Positions 36,009 through 49,800 are shown, counted from the first letter of the stretch. The stretch is 64,000 bases of DNA from Pelargonium tetragonum (GCA_036897445.1 JAYMTL010000035.1:1-64000), one strand, 5' to 3'. A program made the numbers and translations. The notes: a model not told the origin generated them from the sequence alone.

Positions 36009-37374
36009 CCCAACTAGTAATAGAATTAGCAAGACCCGCGCTAAGTTTTTTTACTCCCAATACCAAGAGAAAGCCCTGCGCCTTGGCCCGTATTTGCATT
36101 TATGAATAGGGTGTAACCTTACGGATAGCTTTGAGTCCTTGAAAAAGCAGTTTAGTAAGTCCTCTTTTATATGAAATGAGTAACCCTTAATTTAATAATT
36201 TAATATACGGGTCCTATAGAAATTTTAGAGGAGTCTCCAGTTTAGTTTATAGTATGTTTGGTGAGGGTTTAGTTAGACCTATCCCTTGTAGATAAAGCGC
36301 ATTCGGTTTTAGGTCGGCAAGTTAAAATTTAGGAGCTTCCTTTGCTAGAGTCTATAGATTTAGAGTAGTACTTTTTTCTAACTCTATTTTCTACGAACCC
36401 TTGTAGCCTTGTTATAGAAATTATCTTTGTCAAGGGATTACTCGTAAATTCAATGGTAAAGACAAAGGTATTTATATTGTTATGGCTTGCAAGCAAACAG
36501 ACTAAGAGTCTTATACTAGGACTCCTTATACACCAAAAGCTGGGATTTATAGGTAAGGCGTTTCTCCCCTATATTTAGAGAGTAAAACTCTCGAGGGCCT
36601 GCTTGTAAACCTTATAGAGGTCTCTTTTTATACTTATCACAAATTTTTAAGGCTCACCCCTTATCCGAAAGTCTTTAGTATATTTTAACTGGACCTAATT
36701 ACTATAGGCAATTCTTTACTGCACAAAGAAATTGCCTTTATACGCTATATCACCACAATCTTGTCAAATGAAGTAATACAAGCTCTCTATTCTGTATCTC
36801 GGAAGTCTTCATAACCCCGCTTTCACCCGCGCATCCAGGGCTTTCTACAACGCTAAGGTAAAAAATCTTATTTAATTTGTTCTGATACTATCTTCCTATC
36901 CTATATTGATTGTGTATCCTAACGAGGTACCCCTACTTTATCTTAGCCAAACTTTATAGGAGCACCCTTTCAAAAAAGAAAACCTTATTATAACTTAGTA
37001 CAAGGACTGACTACACATATATCGCGGGAAAAAGAAGTCTTATGTGACCGCTTGCTCAGAATTCTAATAAAAAACGAAAGCAAAGAATGAAGATGCTACT
37101 ATAAGCTACACACCTTTACTTATATACATTATATACATTTAAATCCTAGATTCTACACATATTACAAAAAAAGGCATTATTCTGAGTAAATATACTTGCT
37201 AGTAAAGTTTTCTTTAACTCTAGATATATCAAAGTCAGAAAAAAGATCATAAAGGATTTAACTACTAGGATAGCTCATAATACAAATGAAAAAAACTGCC
37301 TTATACCTACCCCATAAGCAAAATGGAATTCCTATTTTTTAGGAAGGCGGTGCAAGCAAGTTAGCAGTTTTCTT
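36009..37374. other. spacer without a supported gene
   Basis: No open frame of 60 codons. Usual G/C-run clusters, with CTCGAG near 36,590. Nothing else seen. Confidence 0.5.
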
Positions 37375-37700
37375 TGGCTATCTTTTTCTATTACTACCTA
37401 TACTATCTATAATAGTAACTAATCTAATACATATAAAACAACTAATATAATAACTATAGCTACAATAAGTACTGGTATAGTCCATAAGCATAGTACTTCC
37501 TTCTCCTACTCCCTCTACTAAAATCAGTCTAATAGCTCCTGCTTCTGCTCTTGCGGCTCCTGTGGCTCTCTAAACAGTTCCTATAAAACAACAAAAGAAG
37601 TCAATAAACAAGTAATAAAGAAGGCTAGGTCAAAGAAAGAAGAATATGAAGAATATGAAGATGGTGGATATTATAATGTATGGGTGTATGTTCCTTAAAC
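37375..37700. other. TpA-rich patch, probable old insertion (broken)
   Basis: Free of G/C-run clusters except at its centre. The minus strand carries a run of hydrophobic codons resembling a membrane helix, similar in layout to 9,190-9,290 on the plus strand. It holds AAGTCAATA at 37,598-37,606 and a 9-base tandem repeat (AAGAATATG, two and a half copies, 37,640-37,662). Fossil element of unknown family; no intact frame. Confidence 0.35.
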
Positions 37701-40700
37701 TACCTGTAACCTTTACCTCCTTTACTACGTGTCAGTCGGTAGGATAGATACTATCATGTTCCTACAAAGCTTGTTTCCTCTCTTGAAAAGTCGCTAGGGT
37801 TTCCCTCTGAAAAAGGTTCAAAATAAAATAGGCCCTTCATAACCCATGGTTTTTGGCTTCTTTTGGTCGGTCGTAACGGATAAATTTCACTTTTTGGATA
37901 AAAAGGCCTTTCCAATCGAAACTTGGGAAGTGACCTTTTTTAAGCCTCTAAAACAGACGGGAACCTTAAATTATACAGAATGCCTTAAATCTAGAGCAGT
38001 ACAAAAAGGAATACCCCTCCCTGTATTTTTGCTAACTCTCGCTACAAGACATTGCTCCAAGGCACCTTTAGGCATTTCAAAGAGGAGGTACTTTTAAACT
38101 ACATAAATGTAATAATTGATAGAAACTTCCAGGGGTGTGAATCTGTAAAAGGCCTAAATCGTAGCTGAAACTCGCTTGGATTTCTTTCAAAAGTATGAAA
38201 AACAAATGGAGGTTCCCCTTTTAAGTAAGAACAATAACTTTAGAAAAGAGCTCGAGTATCAGTTAATTCCAGAATCTTAAAAATCAATATGAAAGATATA
38301 CCTTATAAAATAAAGTATGCATGAAAAGCTCAGGACAAAGTAGCTAAAAACAGGAGAGTAAATAAATAAGTTGCTCCCTATTCAGTATTCTAAATGAGAT
38401 TCTTGCTATAATCATGAAAATGCCTAATTGCAGTATAACCTCAGTAATAGAATACCCGGTTAAGATAATAGCACTTTACAATAAGAATAAGAGCTTAAAA
38501 AAAAGGATTTGCAGCGACTGTCATATCTAATTTAGGAACACTGGGCGAGAGGAAGGGGGTGTTGTACCGAGTATAATTATAGAACCTTTTTTTAGCAACA
38601 AGCAAAGAGGCTTAGATACGTGGTTCAACAGTTACACTTTTGAAGTTAAGTTTTTCATTTAGAAATTCTTACTTTAAGAGAGATATCTTGCTTTTCAAGG
38701 TAATGTAATTAGCTTGGGTAGGAGTTTAGGCAATCCTTTTATCTTGTTTAACCCGCTCGATCGGTTTTTAAATAGAATTTTTTATCGCAAGGTTTCCCTA
38801 AAATCCGGGTATTATTTCTCTTTAAGGAAGAAGTTCCAAGGGAATGCTTATTGTATACTAGATATACAATATAATATAAAGTGGAAACCTTTGGTAGGGT
38901 GCTCTGTAATAGTAAAGTTCCCATATTTCTCAAGACCGGGATCCCCTTGCCAATTCCCAAGTAATCGCAGTCCCAGAAACTTCCTTAGTAAAGATACACT
39001 ACTCTGGTAAACAAAGTGAAGTCTCTCCGCAAAGTAAATATAGGTTTCTTACTTTAAGTGATAAAGCTTAATTGCTAAGACCTATTGCTCGTAGTCCATG
39101 AATAGAATAGGTGTTCCTGATCTTGAACGAAAAGCACATATATTAACTAATATTCGTGGGTTCCTTATCTATAATTTGGGATTTGTGAAACAATAATTTA
39201 AAATGTATAATTTCTTTTAGGGATACAACTACCTTAACTACTGCTTTTTCTGAAAACTTATCAAGGAGTTCCCTTATTCTAAAATAACCCGGGAAACTCT
39301 TAAGCGGATTCTCCTACCCTAACCTACCTCTAAATTAAAGGGAAGTAGTTCTATCAAAAGATTGCCTTTGCAGCTCAATACGCCCTTGGATTTTCTAGTT
39401 AAACCGCAAGGCCTTGTACAAGGGATAACCTACAAAAGAGATTTTTGGAGGGACTCCTTTCTTTACCTAAGTCAGTTAAAAAGCTCTACTCATGTGGATT
39501 CTTTAGACAAGCCTTCCTAAGGGATATGACATTTGTTAAGAAAAAAGTGTTAGTTAGATATTATCAAACTGCCACAAGCTTTTATTTTAATATAGTAGTG
39601 TAGAGTTTTTGATATCTTATTCAGGTTTTTTTTACTTTGTTTTGGGAAGATATTCAAGGAAAGGGCCTTTACCATAACCAGAAAATCTTGCATTGTTCTA
39701 CTAAGTGAATACCCGGTTCTAAAGACCAGACTTTTTAACTCGAATAAAGCTTCCTCCGGTATCAGCCTTGGTTTTTTTAGACACAGTAATACTTGGGTAC
39801 ACAGGGACTAATAAAAATATCCTTATTACAAAAATCTTGGAGTCTTAGATATTAAAGCCATATTATAGCAACTTCCAACTAAATATTAAAAGGCCCTAGT
39901 ATAATATTGCACTCTACTTCTACAAGGGATCCCTTTTTGGAAAAAAGAGCCTTGCGTAAGGTTCTAGAACTTATTTATTAAAAAGGAGTCCACTGACAGT
40001 AACTTAGGGCCCCTTCTTTATATTCTTTGAGTCCGTAGTAAATAACGAGTTCCTGTAATTATTGAACGAATAATACGAAATAGATAAAACTTTTACAAGA
40101 AGGTAATATAAGTATTCTCTTATACTATCTTATACCAGGAGAATTTTGATTAAGTAAATTACGTTTTATATCACACGAACCAAAAATTTTTTAGTACCTT
40201 TGAACAGCTTTAAAAAAAAGGTCTGAGAAGGCGCCGCCCATATAGGGCCAAAACCCCATCATATATAGCGCAAATCTAAAAGCACTACGCAACTTTTGTT
40301 ATACTTAGACTTTTTTTCACAAGCTTAGACTGAAACTCATTGATACTTTAAGTATTAGTAAGAGCCCTTTCTATCTATTAACAGGGTATTCATGGTTAGA
40401 AAATTTTCCTTGTTTAGCAGACCAGAAAAGTCCTTCTATAGAAGAAGACTTTGTTTGGCCTTTTTTTAAGGAACTCTCCGGGACTGTCCCTAGAAATCCC
40501 GGCAATCTAGCTTTATTACTTAGAAACTATAAGGTAATTCTTACTCTCTCTCAGGGCAGGGAGTGCTTTACTTTAACTAGAGCGACGTAACCAATCTAAT
40601 TTTACACGTTCACCGCTAATCCTAGATACATATATCATACAACTAAAATAAGATTCCGTCACTACTTCTCATTTTTATTATGTAATAAGCCCTAATACCA

Positions 40701-42340
40701 GGATTGTCCAAGTATACAGAGTTCTAATAAATATATATCCTTGTTTCTATAGAACCCAAAGCCTTTTCAAATAAGTACGTGGGTCGGTTAAGTACCGCTT
40801 ATGTAAAATGTAAAAAGGACCTAGGCCAGCTATCTTAAATTTTACACGGGTTTCCTCAGCTCTAAAGCTCTTCTCTTTAGTTTCTACGAAGTCCCTTGTT
40901 CGCTTTGTTTGATACTTAAGGGAGGTATAACTCTGCCCACTTGCTTTTATTAGAAATTTATATAGACAAGATTCTCCTTATTTACAAGGTCTAAATTGAG
41001 TATTGGCGCTAAGGACTGCTTTTATTGTGAATTTCGTTACAAGTGTAGTACACATTTAAGAATTATCTGGAATAAGTTAACTGGATGAGTTATTGAGTAG
41101 CTTTACTTTATTTATATGAGTTCGGACCCCTGCTTTTTTATATCCAGTAATATTTTATTAAAAATTAGCACTTTCGTTTTTCTAAAAACTTAGTAAAGTA
41201 TCCACTAGCAATAGAACAGCGCATTCTTTTATTATCGGGTTTCATTTTCATCCTCTTGAGCTTAGGGCGATCTCGGTCTCTGTACTCTTTAGGATATATA
41301 AAATAGAAAGAAAAAGGGTTGAAGGGACTCCGCCTTTTTTTAGTAGTATCCTACCCATCTTTTAATGATATTGAATTTTTCAAGAAAGGACTCCTTTTGT
41401 ACCTTAACCGGGCAATTCAACATAGATTTTTTATTACCGGGCTTGTAGTTGTATACCCTTACTCTAAATTTAGAGAGCCTACTCTTTGTTATCTATTGTC
41501 AAATTTTATTTAGATTTCGCTTATTATCATTATAGCCCCTGCTTTTCTTTCGAATGGAGATTCCTACAATAAATATTAAAAAATCCGCTCTAATAGGAGG
41601 GCTTTCAGCCTATTTACTTTTTGAGTAAATAAAAAAAGAACTTAACTCAAAGGTAATGCTAGGAGAAAAATTGACCTAATTTGTTACTTTAGTTTGCCCC
41701 GCTTATTAACCTAATCAGAAAGATTAATTTAAATGGAGAGGTGCGAAAGGAGTTTAACCCAATCTTTTCCTGCGTTGAATTCTCCTTTTAGAAAATTAGA
41801 GTTAACGAGTATTCGTAGTAGACGCAAGCAAGGTTTTTAAGAATCAAGAGTACCTTATTGGATAAGACAGCTTTTACTGAATTGCTAAGGGGCGCTTGGG
41901 ATGTTTTATGGGTATTCTTTTGCTTAAAATTGAAACTAAAAAAGACAGGCTCTTAAGAAAGGGACTATGAAGACAAAGAGGGCTGTCGGGATGCAGAGTA
42001 GGTATCAAGAGCAACAAAGGTTAAGAACATAGGAATACCCCTCTATACTATAAGTCGCTGGTTTACAAAGCATGCTTTTGTAGAGGTAGGGCTTCCAGGT
42101 CTTTAAAAAAGGTGAATTAGAATAAAAGTCTAAAGCGTTTCTAGTATAGAAGCTCCTTTGCCTACTCAGAATTATGAACAAATCTAACTGTCTCAAAAAA
42201 GAAATTCCTTAAGCCTCCGGTGATTCTAAAGCGTCCCAAACAATGACATATGTAGTTTTCCTTCAGATTTGACTAGAGGGCCTTAGATATCAGGAGATCT
42301 AACAAGTACAAAATTTTCTTAACCTTCTTTTAAGGGCTTT
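37701..42340. other. spacer without a supported gene
   Basis: Open frames at 37,846-38,097 (83 codons), 38,714-39,010 (98 codons, overlapped by a 70-codon frame on the other strand), 41,319-41,513 and 42,005-42,196 are unrecognised and of chance length. Palindromic clusters continue, with GGATCC at 38,939 and 39,927. No RNA gene recognised. Confidence 0.45.
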
Positions 42341-42370
42341 CGGGGTATCCTGATTTGAACCTTGAAATTT
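42341..42370 (-). pseudogene. tRNA-like 3' end (relic)
   Basis: On the minus strand AAGGTTCAAATCAGGATACCCCG looks like a T-arm followed by a 3' acceptor strand. The CCCCG end would suit a tRNA beginning CGGGG, such as plastid trnP, but it does not pair with the trnP-like 5' half at 682-703. The upstream sequence is A+T-rich and not tRNA-like. Confidence 0.3.
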
Positions 42371-43439
42371 ATCTAAAATTTCTTTTGATACAATAAAAGG
42401 GCAATTGTCCAAGAGTTTTTTCCTAATATTCTTACTTTCAAAAAGAGAGAACTAGACTAGAGGAAATTCTTTATATAAGTGATTCTAAGACTTTCTGGCA
42501 ATAACTTTAAAATAACAGAATTAAGAAATTAAAGTCTCCCCCATTCTAGCTAGAAAGACCGGAATTAGCTAACTTTTCCTATAGGAATTGAGCACTCCTA
42601 TCCTAGATATAGGAAAGCTCTTTAAATACTAGGCAAAGCCCTTGTGGATTACAGAAAAAGGTAGGGTTTATTCTATGTAAGCGATTTCCATTGATGAAAT
42701 ATGTAGCATTTTAAGAGTACATTTTCCTTTTCTAATCTTTCTTCTTATAGATAGGAGAAGGATTTAGAGAAAAGTAAACTATTATATACATAGGAATGTA
42801 TAGCTTAAATTCATTGAAAGTTTAAGAATTAAAAAGTTGCCCTAATAAAAAACCAAAAGTATAAGCTGCTCTAGTCTTAGGTCAAAAGGAACTCTTAATA
42901 AAAATCTTACAATCCAAGAACTCTATATAAGGCTCTCTTGTTGAATAGCATCCTATAATAGGAGAGAGATACCCGTCCCTAGAGAAATGAAATTTTTCTT
43001 CCTTGGGAGCTAGTCTCGGCAGTGAGTATAGCAAGCAAGGTTTACTTCTATGATATAGATAATTGATAAACAAGAGAAACCCATGTAATGTTAGCTAGAA
43101 AGCTCTAGCAGGACCCTTTATGCCCTTTTTGTTTTTTATACTCTATTTAATGCTTTGACTAGAAAACTCAAATTCGCAGCTCCTAAAAATGCATAATAAC
43201 GTCAATTTTTTAGTGCATGGGCTTCACCGGCGACTCCTACTGGAAAACCCGCTTTAGTTTCATTTCATAATCATAAAAGGGAACTTAGAAAACAATATTG
43301 CGAGCCCTCCTGTGGTTAAGTAGAATCTAAAAGGATTTTGTTTAGTATATAATAGTAATAGGCTGACGTAGCTTTATATATAAAAAAATCAACTTTCCAT
43401 GGGTCAACTTAGACTTTTTGGTATAGGAGAAGGAAGATC
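42371..43439. other. spacer without a supported gene
   Basis: A 63-codon minus-strand frame (42,882-43,073) without motif. Otherwise featureless. Confidence 0.45.
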
Positions 43440-44140
43440 GTCTTACGCGCTCGGAATCATTTTTCGCTTGGAATTTCCGTAGTGGAAGAAACCTATTATC
43501 TTGTTAATAGGATAGAGATATAGTAGCTTATTTCACACACCGCTCGTAAAGTAAGCGGTTCACTAAGCAGCTACATAGGGTGTGCTTTCATAAGATATTG
43601 AAGTTGTTACTGCGAGCGAGTAGAATAGGTGAAGGAATCGAGTATGAATTTAATGCTTTAGTTCCTTACTATAGAGTCTTTATGCGCAGGAGTTGTATTG
43701 AATAGAGCAGTGAGGCCTATTACGTGGTGCGCTTTGACTACGAGATACTGAACACAAGTGCTACTGATTAGGAAGCTAAGGATCCGCGACTTATGCTATT
43801 ATGGACTAAAATTTGCGAATCTCTAAATACAACAATTGTAGCCGATATTAAGATAAGAGAAACCCGTTGCACTAAGTTACTAACGAAACACAAGATAAAA
43901 GAAATGACTATAAAACGCGAGATTTGAGTACCTATGAACGAGAACCTTGACAATACGACTTTTCTTCTTTACTACTTTGAGTTTTCCTGGATTCGGCTCC
44001 TTTTCTCACTATCAAACGTCCGGTCGTATAGTAGATACTTTTAGCCTTGTGTTCTACAAGTTTTGATTGAAAGTGTAGCTATTGGATGTAGGCGAGACCA
44101 TCTATGACCCAATTTATTCTATTAGTATAAACTTAGCAAG
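43440..44140. other. patch with coding-like texture, diverged partner near 58.6 kb (broken)
   Basis: G+C is higher and G/C-run clusters are few. Segment 43,715-43,749 aligns with 58,639-58,669: in the TGCGC...TTGACTAC.AGATACT core about 20 of 22 positions agree with one gap. Weaker similarity extends some 100 bases upstream (AGTC.TT..GCGCA in both). The plus strand has a protein-like codon texture that is broken in several places. I do not recognise the family; an old mobile element is the likeliest source. ACACACCGCTCGT at 43,535-43,547 resembles the 3' region of 16S rRNA, but the surroundings do not. Confidence 0.4.
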
Positions 44141-44470
44141 AATCCCCTTTGGCTAGTAACTATAACTAAGATCTCTGTTTCTTTTTTAACTTCTTGTACA
44201 ATAGTTCTGACTTAATAAAATGACTAATCGGCGAATCTATTTTCATTTTCTGTTTTTGGTACTTGTAATTCTGCGGGCAATTGTTGTTGTAAAAGTGGAT
44301 TCTGATTTTCACTTTATCCCACTGCAAAGGAGGGCTCAGACTAATATAAGGAACAATTTTGAAAGATCAAGCATTCTTAATAATAGTGGCATAAAAGCCA
44401 AAAATTTCCTTTCCTTCTGTAAAAATCTTACATTTCTCAGAAGGGTGCTTGCTAATTCAAAGGCAGGATT
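44141..44470. other. spacer without a supported gene
   Basis: Most of it is covered by a 94-codon plus-strand frame (44,220-44,504) that has an ATG start, a hydrophobic N-terminal run and no motif I recognise. It overlaps a tRNA relic at its end, which argues against it being a real gene. Confidence 0.4.
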
Positions 44471-44508
44471 CCTATTAGTATTTGAACCCGCAGCTTTATG
44501 TTAAATGA
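44471..44508 (-). pseudogene. tRNA-like T-arm (relic)
   Basis: On the minus strand AGCTGCGGGTTCAAATACTAATAGG resembles a variable loop and T-arm. The T-stem does not close well and no other arm is present. Weak. Confidence 0.2.
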
Positions 44509-46810
44509 GGTCCCGTTTGACTTTCGAGAGTTCTTTAAAGGAAGTATACAATTCGGCATAGATAAGGTAAGGCTTTCTTCTATATAAGCGATTTAACTCT
44601 TCTTTAGAATTGAAATAAGAACCGAGTATAAAATAAAAACATCTCTTTATTATGACAAAGGCTTACTTCAGAGATATCCGACCTAGCTAAAAATGTTTAT
44701 TCAGTATTTATACTTTGGATTCTCTTTAAAAAGAAATTGAAGTCTTACTTTTTTATTCGGCGGCCGCCCCTTCCGTTGGAGTTTAGAGTAGCAAAGACTT
44801 TTAAATAATCTACCACGGGTTTCTTGATTATATATCTGGTATACTTACTAACAAGGAAAACTCTACCTTGAGAGCGGAGACCCTTATATATAAGTATCTC
44901 GCAATGACATTTAAATTATGATACATTCCTTTTTTTAAAGAACACCCAAACCCAATTTATATGAGTAAACTCTTTATCATAGGATCCATAGGAGTAGTCT
45001 TACCTTAATACAGCTATGTTTCTCTGTCTTATGGCTTCAAAAGAAATTTCCCTTTTTTATAAGGTACGCTGCCCTTTTTATTAAAAACTTTTAGAAACCC
45101 CAAATTCAATAGAAATTCGAGGTCCTTCATAATGATATTTAACTAAATCCAAACCTTTTGCATCCAATTTTAATTTAATAAAAATGTATAATTCCTAGTT
45201 TACCAAACTTCTAGGGATGTAAAAAACAAATGCCACAAACCAAGAACCTGGGGCACTTTTGGTGTAAGAAATTCCTATATTAATTAGGCGTGTGCTCTTT
45301 ATTTTCTTATTTACTTGTTAAAGGATGCGCAATTTATACGATAATTTTAACTTCTCACTTTTCAGTCTAACATCTTATACCTTTTAAACGAAATTCGTTC
45401 ATAGATCCGTGTGAAAGGAAAGCGAGACTAGTATATATTTAACTACATATTAATAAGTATTTCATTTACTGGAAGTTTTTGCATTGTTATCAGAAATATA
45501 ACAGAATTTATAGGGCTTTGTGGCTGGTGGAATTCAACAAAAAGGGTTGCCTTTTCAAAAGAGTTTGCATTAAAAATTTTATTCCGGGATTTATCTAACT
45601 TTTGTTATATATATATAGAGTTATCCCTCTTTGTCATTCACCCGCTGAGGAGTAAAACTAAGGAAACTTTTTTAGTTGCTTGTTTCTGCGTTTCCAGGTT
45701 TCTAGTTAGGGAATAAGGTACCAAAAGTGGTAAAAGTAGTCTACGTTTCGGGTAAAAGACTATAATTCCGAGCAATTCTCGCGTTTCTCGCGTTCCCGAG
45801 GCTCCCCCTTTAAAGTTTCAAGAAAGAAAACTTTAAGAGTAAGGTGTAGGCAAGCAGCCAAGCCCCGTCTGTTAAATTCTACTAATTCAAATAAGAGGAA
45901 ATAGAGTTCAAAAAACAAAATTACATCAACCCACGGAGAGCTTAACAGTGTAAGATGTGTTAGGAATGTAGTACTAAAATCTAACCAGAGTATATGATTA
46001 TAAAAAGCCTTTATTAACTAGACCCTAGTAGAAATCCCAGGGTTTTTGTGCCGTATAATATACTTTTTTCAATAATGGATGCAAAGGACGGAAGTTTTGA
46101 AACTTACAACTAGAAAGGCTTCTGGGCAGTAATCAGTATAAATTTAATATACATAGATCTGATCTGCTTTTTTTATACCTAAGCAATCCAGGTTTCTCTA
46201 ACTCTGGTATACACTACTACTTTTCTTTATCATCCGCTAATGGCGGGTCGTTTTAAGCAATAGGATGCCGTTCTTACAGCATTTTCCTAGTAGGATCTCG
46301 TTGGAGATAAAGGGATATTCCTTTTGGAGCAATAAAGTTTCATTTCTTTAGAAGTCTAAGGAGATAATACCAGATTTTGGGATATTACTCACAGTTTGTC
46401 CTTTCTCTTATTGACTTAGCGGGCCTAAAAAGAAAAAGTAAGTAAGGGGCATCCTACTTTCGTAAATTACAGCTCAAGACCTCGACTCATATTTGGAGAA
46501 AAACCCCCGCTATAGGGAATTTTATACAAACCAGGATCTTCTTTAATTTGTATATACTACCCTGCGTATCGATATTTAATAAAGTATAAGTAAGAGTATA
46601 AGTCTCAGATCGGAAAACAAGATTGAAAACTTAGAAGACAGAATAAGAAATTATATCCCTTATTCTATTTTGAGTACAAGCCAATACTCTAAAGGAATTT
46701 ACTTAAGTATTCTAACTTCGACCTAACAAAGAGAAAGAAAATTCCAAAGAGCTTCCGGGACCTCATACTCATTATTTTATATAGAAGAGTTACCCGTCTA
46801 CCTGGGCCAA
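44509..46810. other. spacer without a supported gene
   Basis: No open frame of 60 codons between 44,505 and 48,641. At 45,776-45,793 a CpG-rich 9-base unit (TTCTCGCGT) is tandemly duplicated. GGATCC at 44,982-44,987. Confidence 0.45.
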
Positions 46811-46858
46811 GAAAACCCGATTCGAACCTTTAACATCCTGGTAAACTAGCTCGCGCTT
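46811..46858 (-). pseudogene. tRNA-like 3' half (relic)
   Basis: On the minus strand GAGC, TTTACCAGGATGTT and AAGGTTCGAATCGGG appear in tRNA order. The GATGTT..AGGTTC part matches the variable loop and T-arm of the intact trnD. Stems do not pair fully and no 5' acceptor is present. Confidence 0.35.
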
Positions 46859-49800
46859 TAGTTTCTTTTGTTCAGCAATCAAAATACAACCTCTTATTCT
46901 TAAGGATTCCCGGCATTTTTCCACCAAAGTGATTTGACTTTTTCCAAAGAAACTCCTCACTTTGGTAGATTGATAGATACTGAGGTGTCAAAAATTCATG
47001 CGTTGTGGATCCATACCCCTTTTTATTTTACCTTAAGCTTTTTGGGGTTCCGTTAAGTTGAGAGCCATCAAATGTTCTATGCCTTTGTAAGGCAGTGTGT
47101 TCTTATTGCTTTCCAAAAAGTTTCTATTTCTTCAGAAACCCGGCATATAGAATATTAAGAACTGAAAAGTCAAAGTAGGCTCAAATGCGGCCTTTAGTAA
47201 GGAAACCTTTACCTTTACAGAAAATTTGTAATAAACTTTGAGGTATAGGAGCTACTCTAAGTCATTTCGCTTTATTTAGCTGCAATTAACTGATCCGGCC
47301 AGGTTGGGAATTACAAAATGTATAACAACAAGAGGCGTTTTGTATGGCTATTAATAAAGGGAGCTTCTCTAAGCCCTCCTACTTAAAAAGTGCTAGGAAA
47401 CAAGGAGTAAAGTTCTCTTCTTAGTCCAGCGGAAACCGCTTTAAAAACCCATCCCCTTTTATATTTATATACTAGAGCTATAGTACAATCTAGTCATAAT
47501 TAGACTTTTATTTCTTTTAATCTAGTTGCACTTTTATCTAAAAACACTTTTTAATTAAAAGTATACTCAATTACTGCACATGCTACAGATTATAAGGAGG
47601 CGGGTTAGTGTAGACAATCACTTTCAAGGGCGTCCTTATTAAAGTAAGGAGCCCCTATTCTTTTCTATTTAAGAGACGAAAAGCTTTTTGAAGACCAATT
47701 ATAAGTATTGGGGTTACTAGAGGTTTTCCGGAGGTAGCGTCTCGTCGTAGATAACTTTAGGGAGAACTTATATGTAAATTTTTAATGTTGTGGTACTCTA
47801 TTTCGAGGAAATCCAAGCTTAGATTAGACTTTCAACTGCTCTCCAGTAAAACTTTTGACATAACCAAGAAAAGTTAGGTTGTGCTTTCTCTTTTTAGTCT
47901 TAATATTCTAATAAGGTTTCCACACAAGATCTTGGTAAATATTACAATAAAGTTTAGTCTTTTCCCGGGCTCTTTAAAGGGGCTTTGCTAACGGGTTTTA
48001 GTCATAATAATTTTATCATCTTACTTAACTTAAATAAGAAAGGACTCTTAAAAAGAATTTACTAGCTACGACATTTGATAGGGATCTCTTTTCATTTTCA
48101 TATGGATAGACATTACCCAAAAAAGGAATACTAACTATTGGATCCGAAACATCCGCTTTTGCTCAATCAGACTGCACTTGAATTTTGCGAAACTGTTTAA
48201 AAATCCAAGAAATCCTTGCTCGCTGTGCTGTACAAGTAAACCTGTTTTCATTTAAGGATACCTTATTGGATAGAATAAAGAATGCTTTAATTTGGGTTTT
48301 TATATAGTTATTATAAAATTTTAAGAAGTTGAGAAAGGTTTGGGTATACCCAGTAACAGGAATTTTAGTTAGTACGGAGGCTAAAAGTCAAATCCAGGCG
48401 CAGTAAAGAGAATGAAATAGTCAGAAACCCCCTTTTATTGTCTAAAAGAAAGTTAAAAAAACAAGAGTAACTCGGCTTAGGAAAAAGGCTCCCTTACAAA
48501 TTATATTAGACCCGCTATTCTAAGGCACTCCTACTAAATCTGCTTAACCTCATTAAAAGAGGGAGGGGCCCTCTAGTTGGAAACACACCCCATGAAAATC
48601 CTTAAATTCTCACCTAGTAAACGAAAAGAAAAGATACCTCTTTGAAAGCAACCAAAACTCTTTGTCTAGGCTTTGTTTTCCTTAGGAATACTTGTTATTA
48701 CAGCAAGCATTTATATATGAGAGACATCAGAGTCTTTGTAAGACTAAATATTCTCGAGAACTCCATGATAAGGACAAACTATATAAGCAAGGAATTTTTT
48801 GTGACTATACACAGGGACAGCAGAATACCCTACTCTTTAAATTAAAAGTAAAAAGGCACCCCGATTTTCTATTTATAAAAATGGCAGATAAGTTCGGGAC
48901 TCAGTAGAAAACCTTTGTTATGTATATTTTACAAGATCCGAGAAAAGGAGCGCGCCAAGGTCTGTTATATAGACTGCTTCTATATAAATTCAGTTTGGTT
49001 ACGGTAGGGCAAAAATGGAGTTTTCGACCTACCCTATCCTCCTGCCTTATCTTTTTATTATTTGCTTTGCCGCAAACTATTAATATGCTGGACACAAAAG
49101 TTTATACTAACCGGACTTTTTTTGTTATTGAAAAGGGACTTTGCTCAAGGAAAGGTAATATTTCCAACTTCCCAGCTTGAAGATGTAGTTATACAGAAAA
49201 CTTCTAAACCCAACGAGGGTTTTACTTATGATCAAACCTAAAGAAAGTAGGAATTTTATAAGTGACTTTCGAGGGCTGCAAAACGAGTTGCTTCGGCTAC
49301 TTTACAAGAGTTTCATACGAGTTAATTAAAGTAAGCATAGGTAAGACCGGACCCCCTTATTATCCCTTATCTTATATGTATAAAAATTTGAGGAGAACTC
49401 TATTTATTAGTTTGAAGAAAGGGATTTTAAAGGAGTAAATTCAAGCTTTTCTTTAGCCAGAGTAAGAAGCGGCAGGTAAATCATTTATATAGAGCCTTTA
49501 CTTATATTGAGAAAATCAAGTTTCTTTTTAAACTCTGTTGGTAATTCCCCTTTGTTTACCCAAGAAATATTCACGAGTTTTTTAAGGAACAGTAGTGTCC
49601 TCTAAAAAAACCCTTAATTTAGCGAAAACGGAAAGTACGGAAGAATCCTATAGGGATAACACTTAGCATAGCTCGAAAGTCTGATGTAATTAATTAGAAA
49701 CTTTTTTCTATAATCAGCCCCTGGATTCATAAGAGATTCTAATGTACTATTCACGAAAAAGTCAAAGTAGGGGCAATACCAACAAAGCTTGTCAATAACA

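Noticed and set aside
38714-39010. 98-codon open frame overlapped by a 70-codon frame on the other strand
   Set aside because: No motif on either strand, alternative start codon, chance length.
44220-44504. 94-codon frame with ATG start and hydrophobic N-terminus
   Set aside because: No family recognised, and its end runs into a tRNA-like relic. Transcription evidence would be needed to reconsider.
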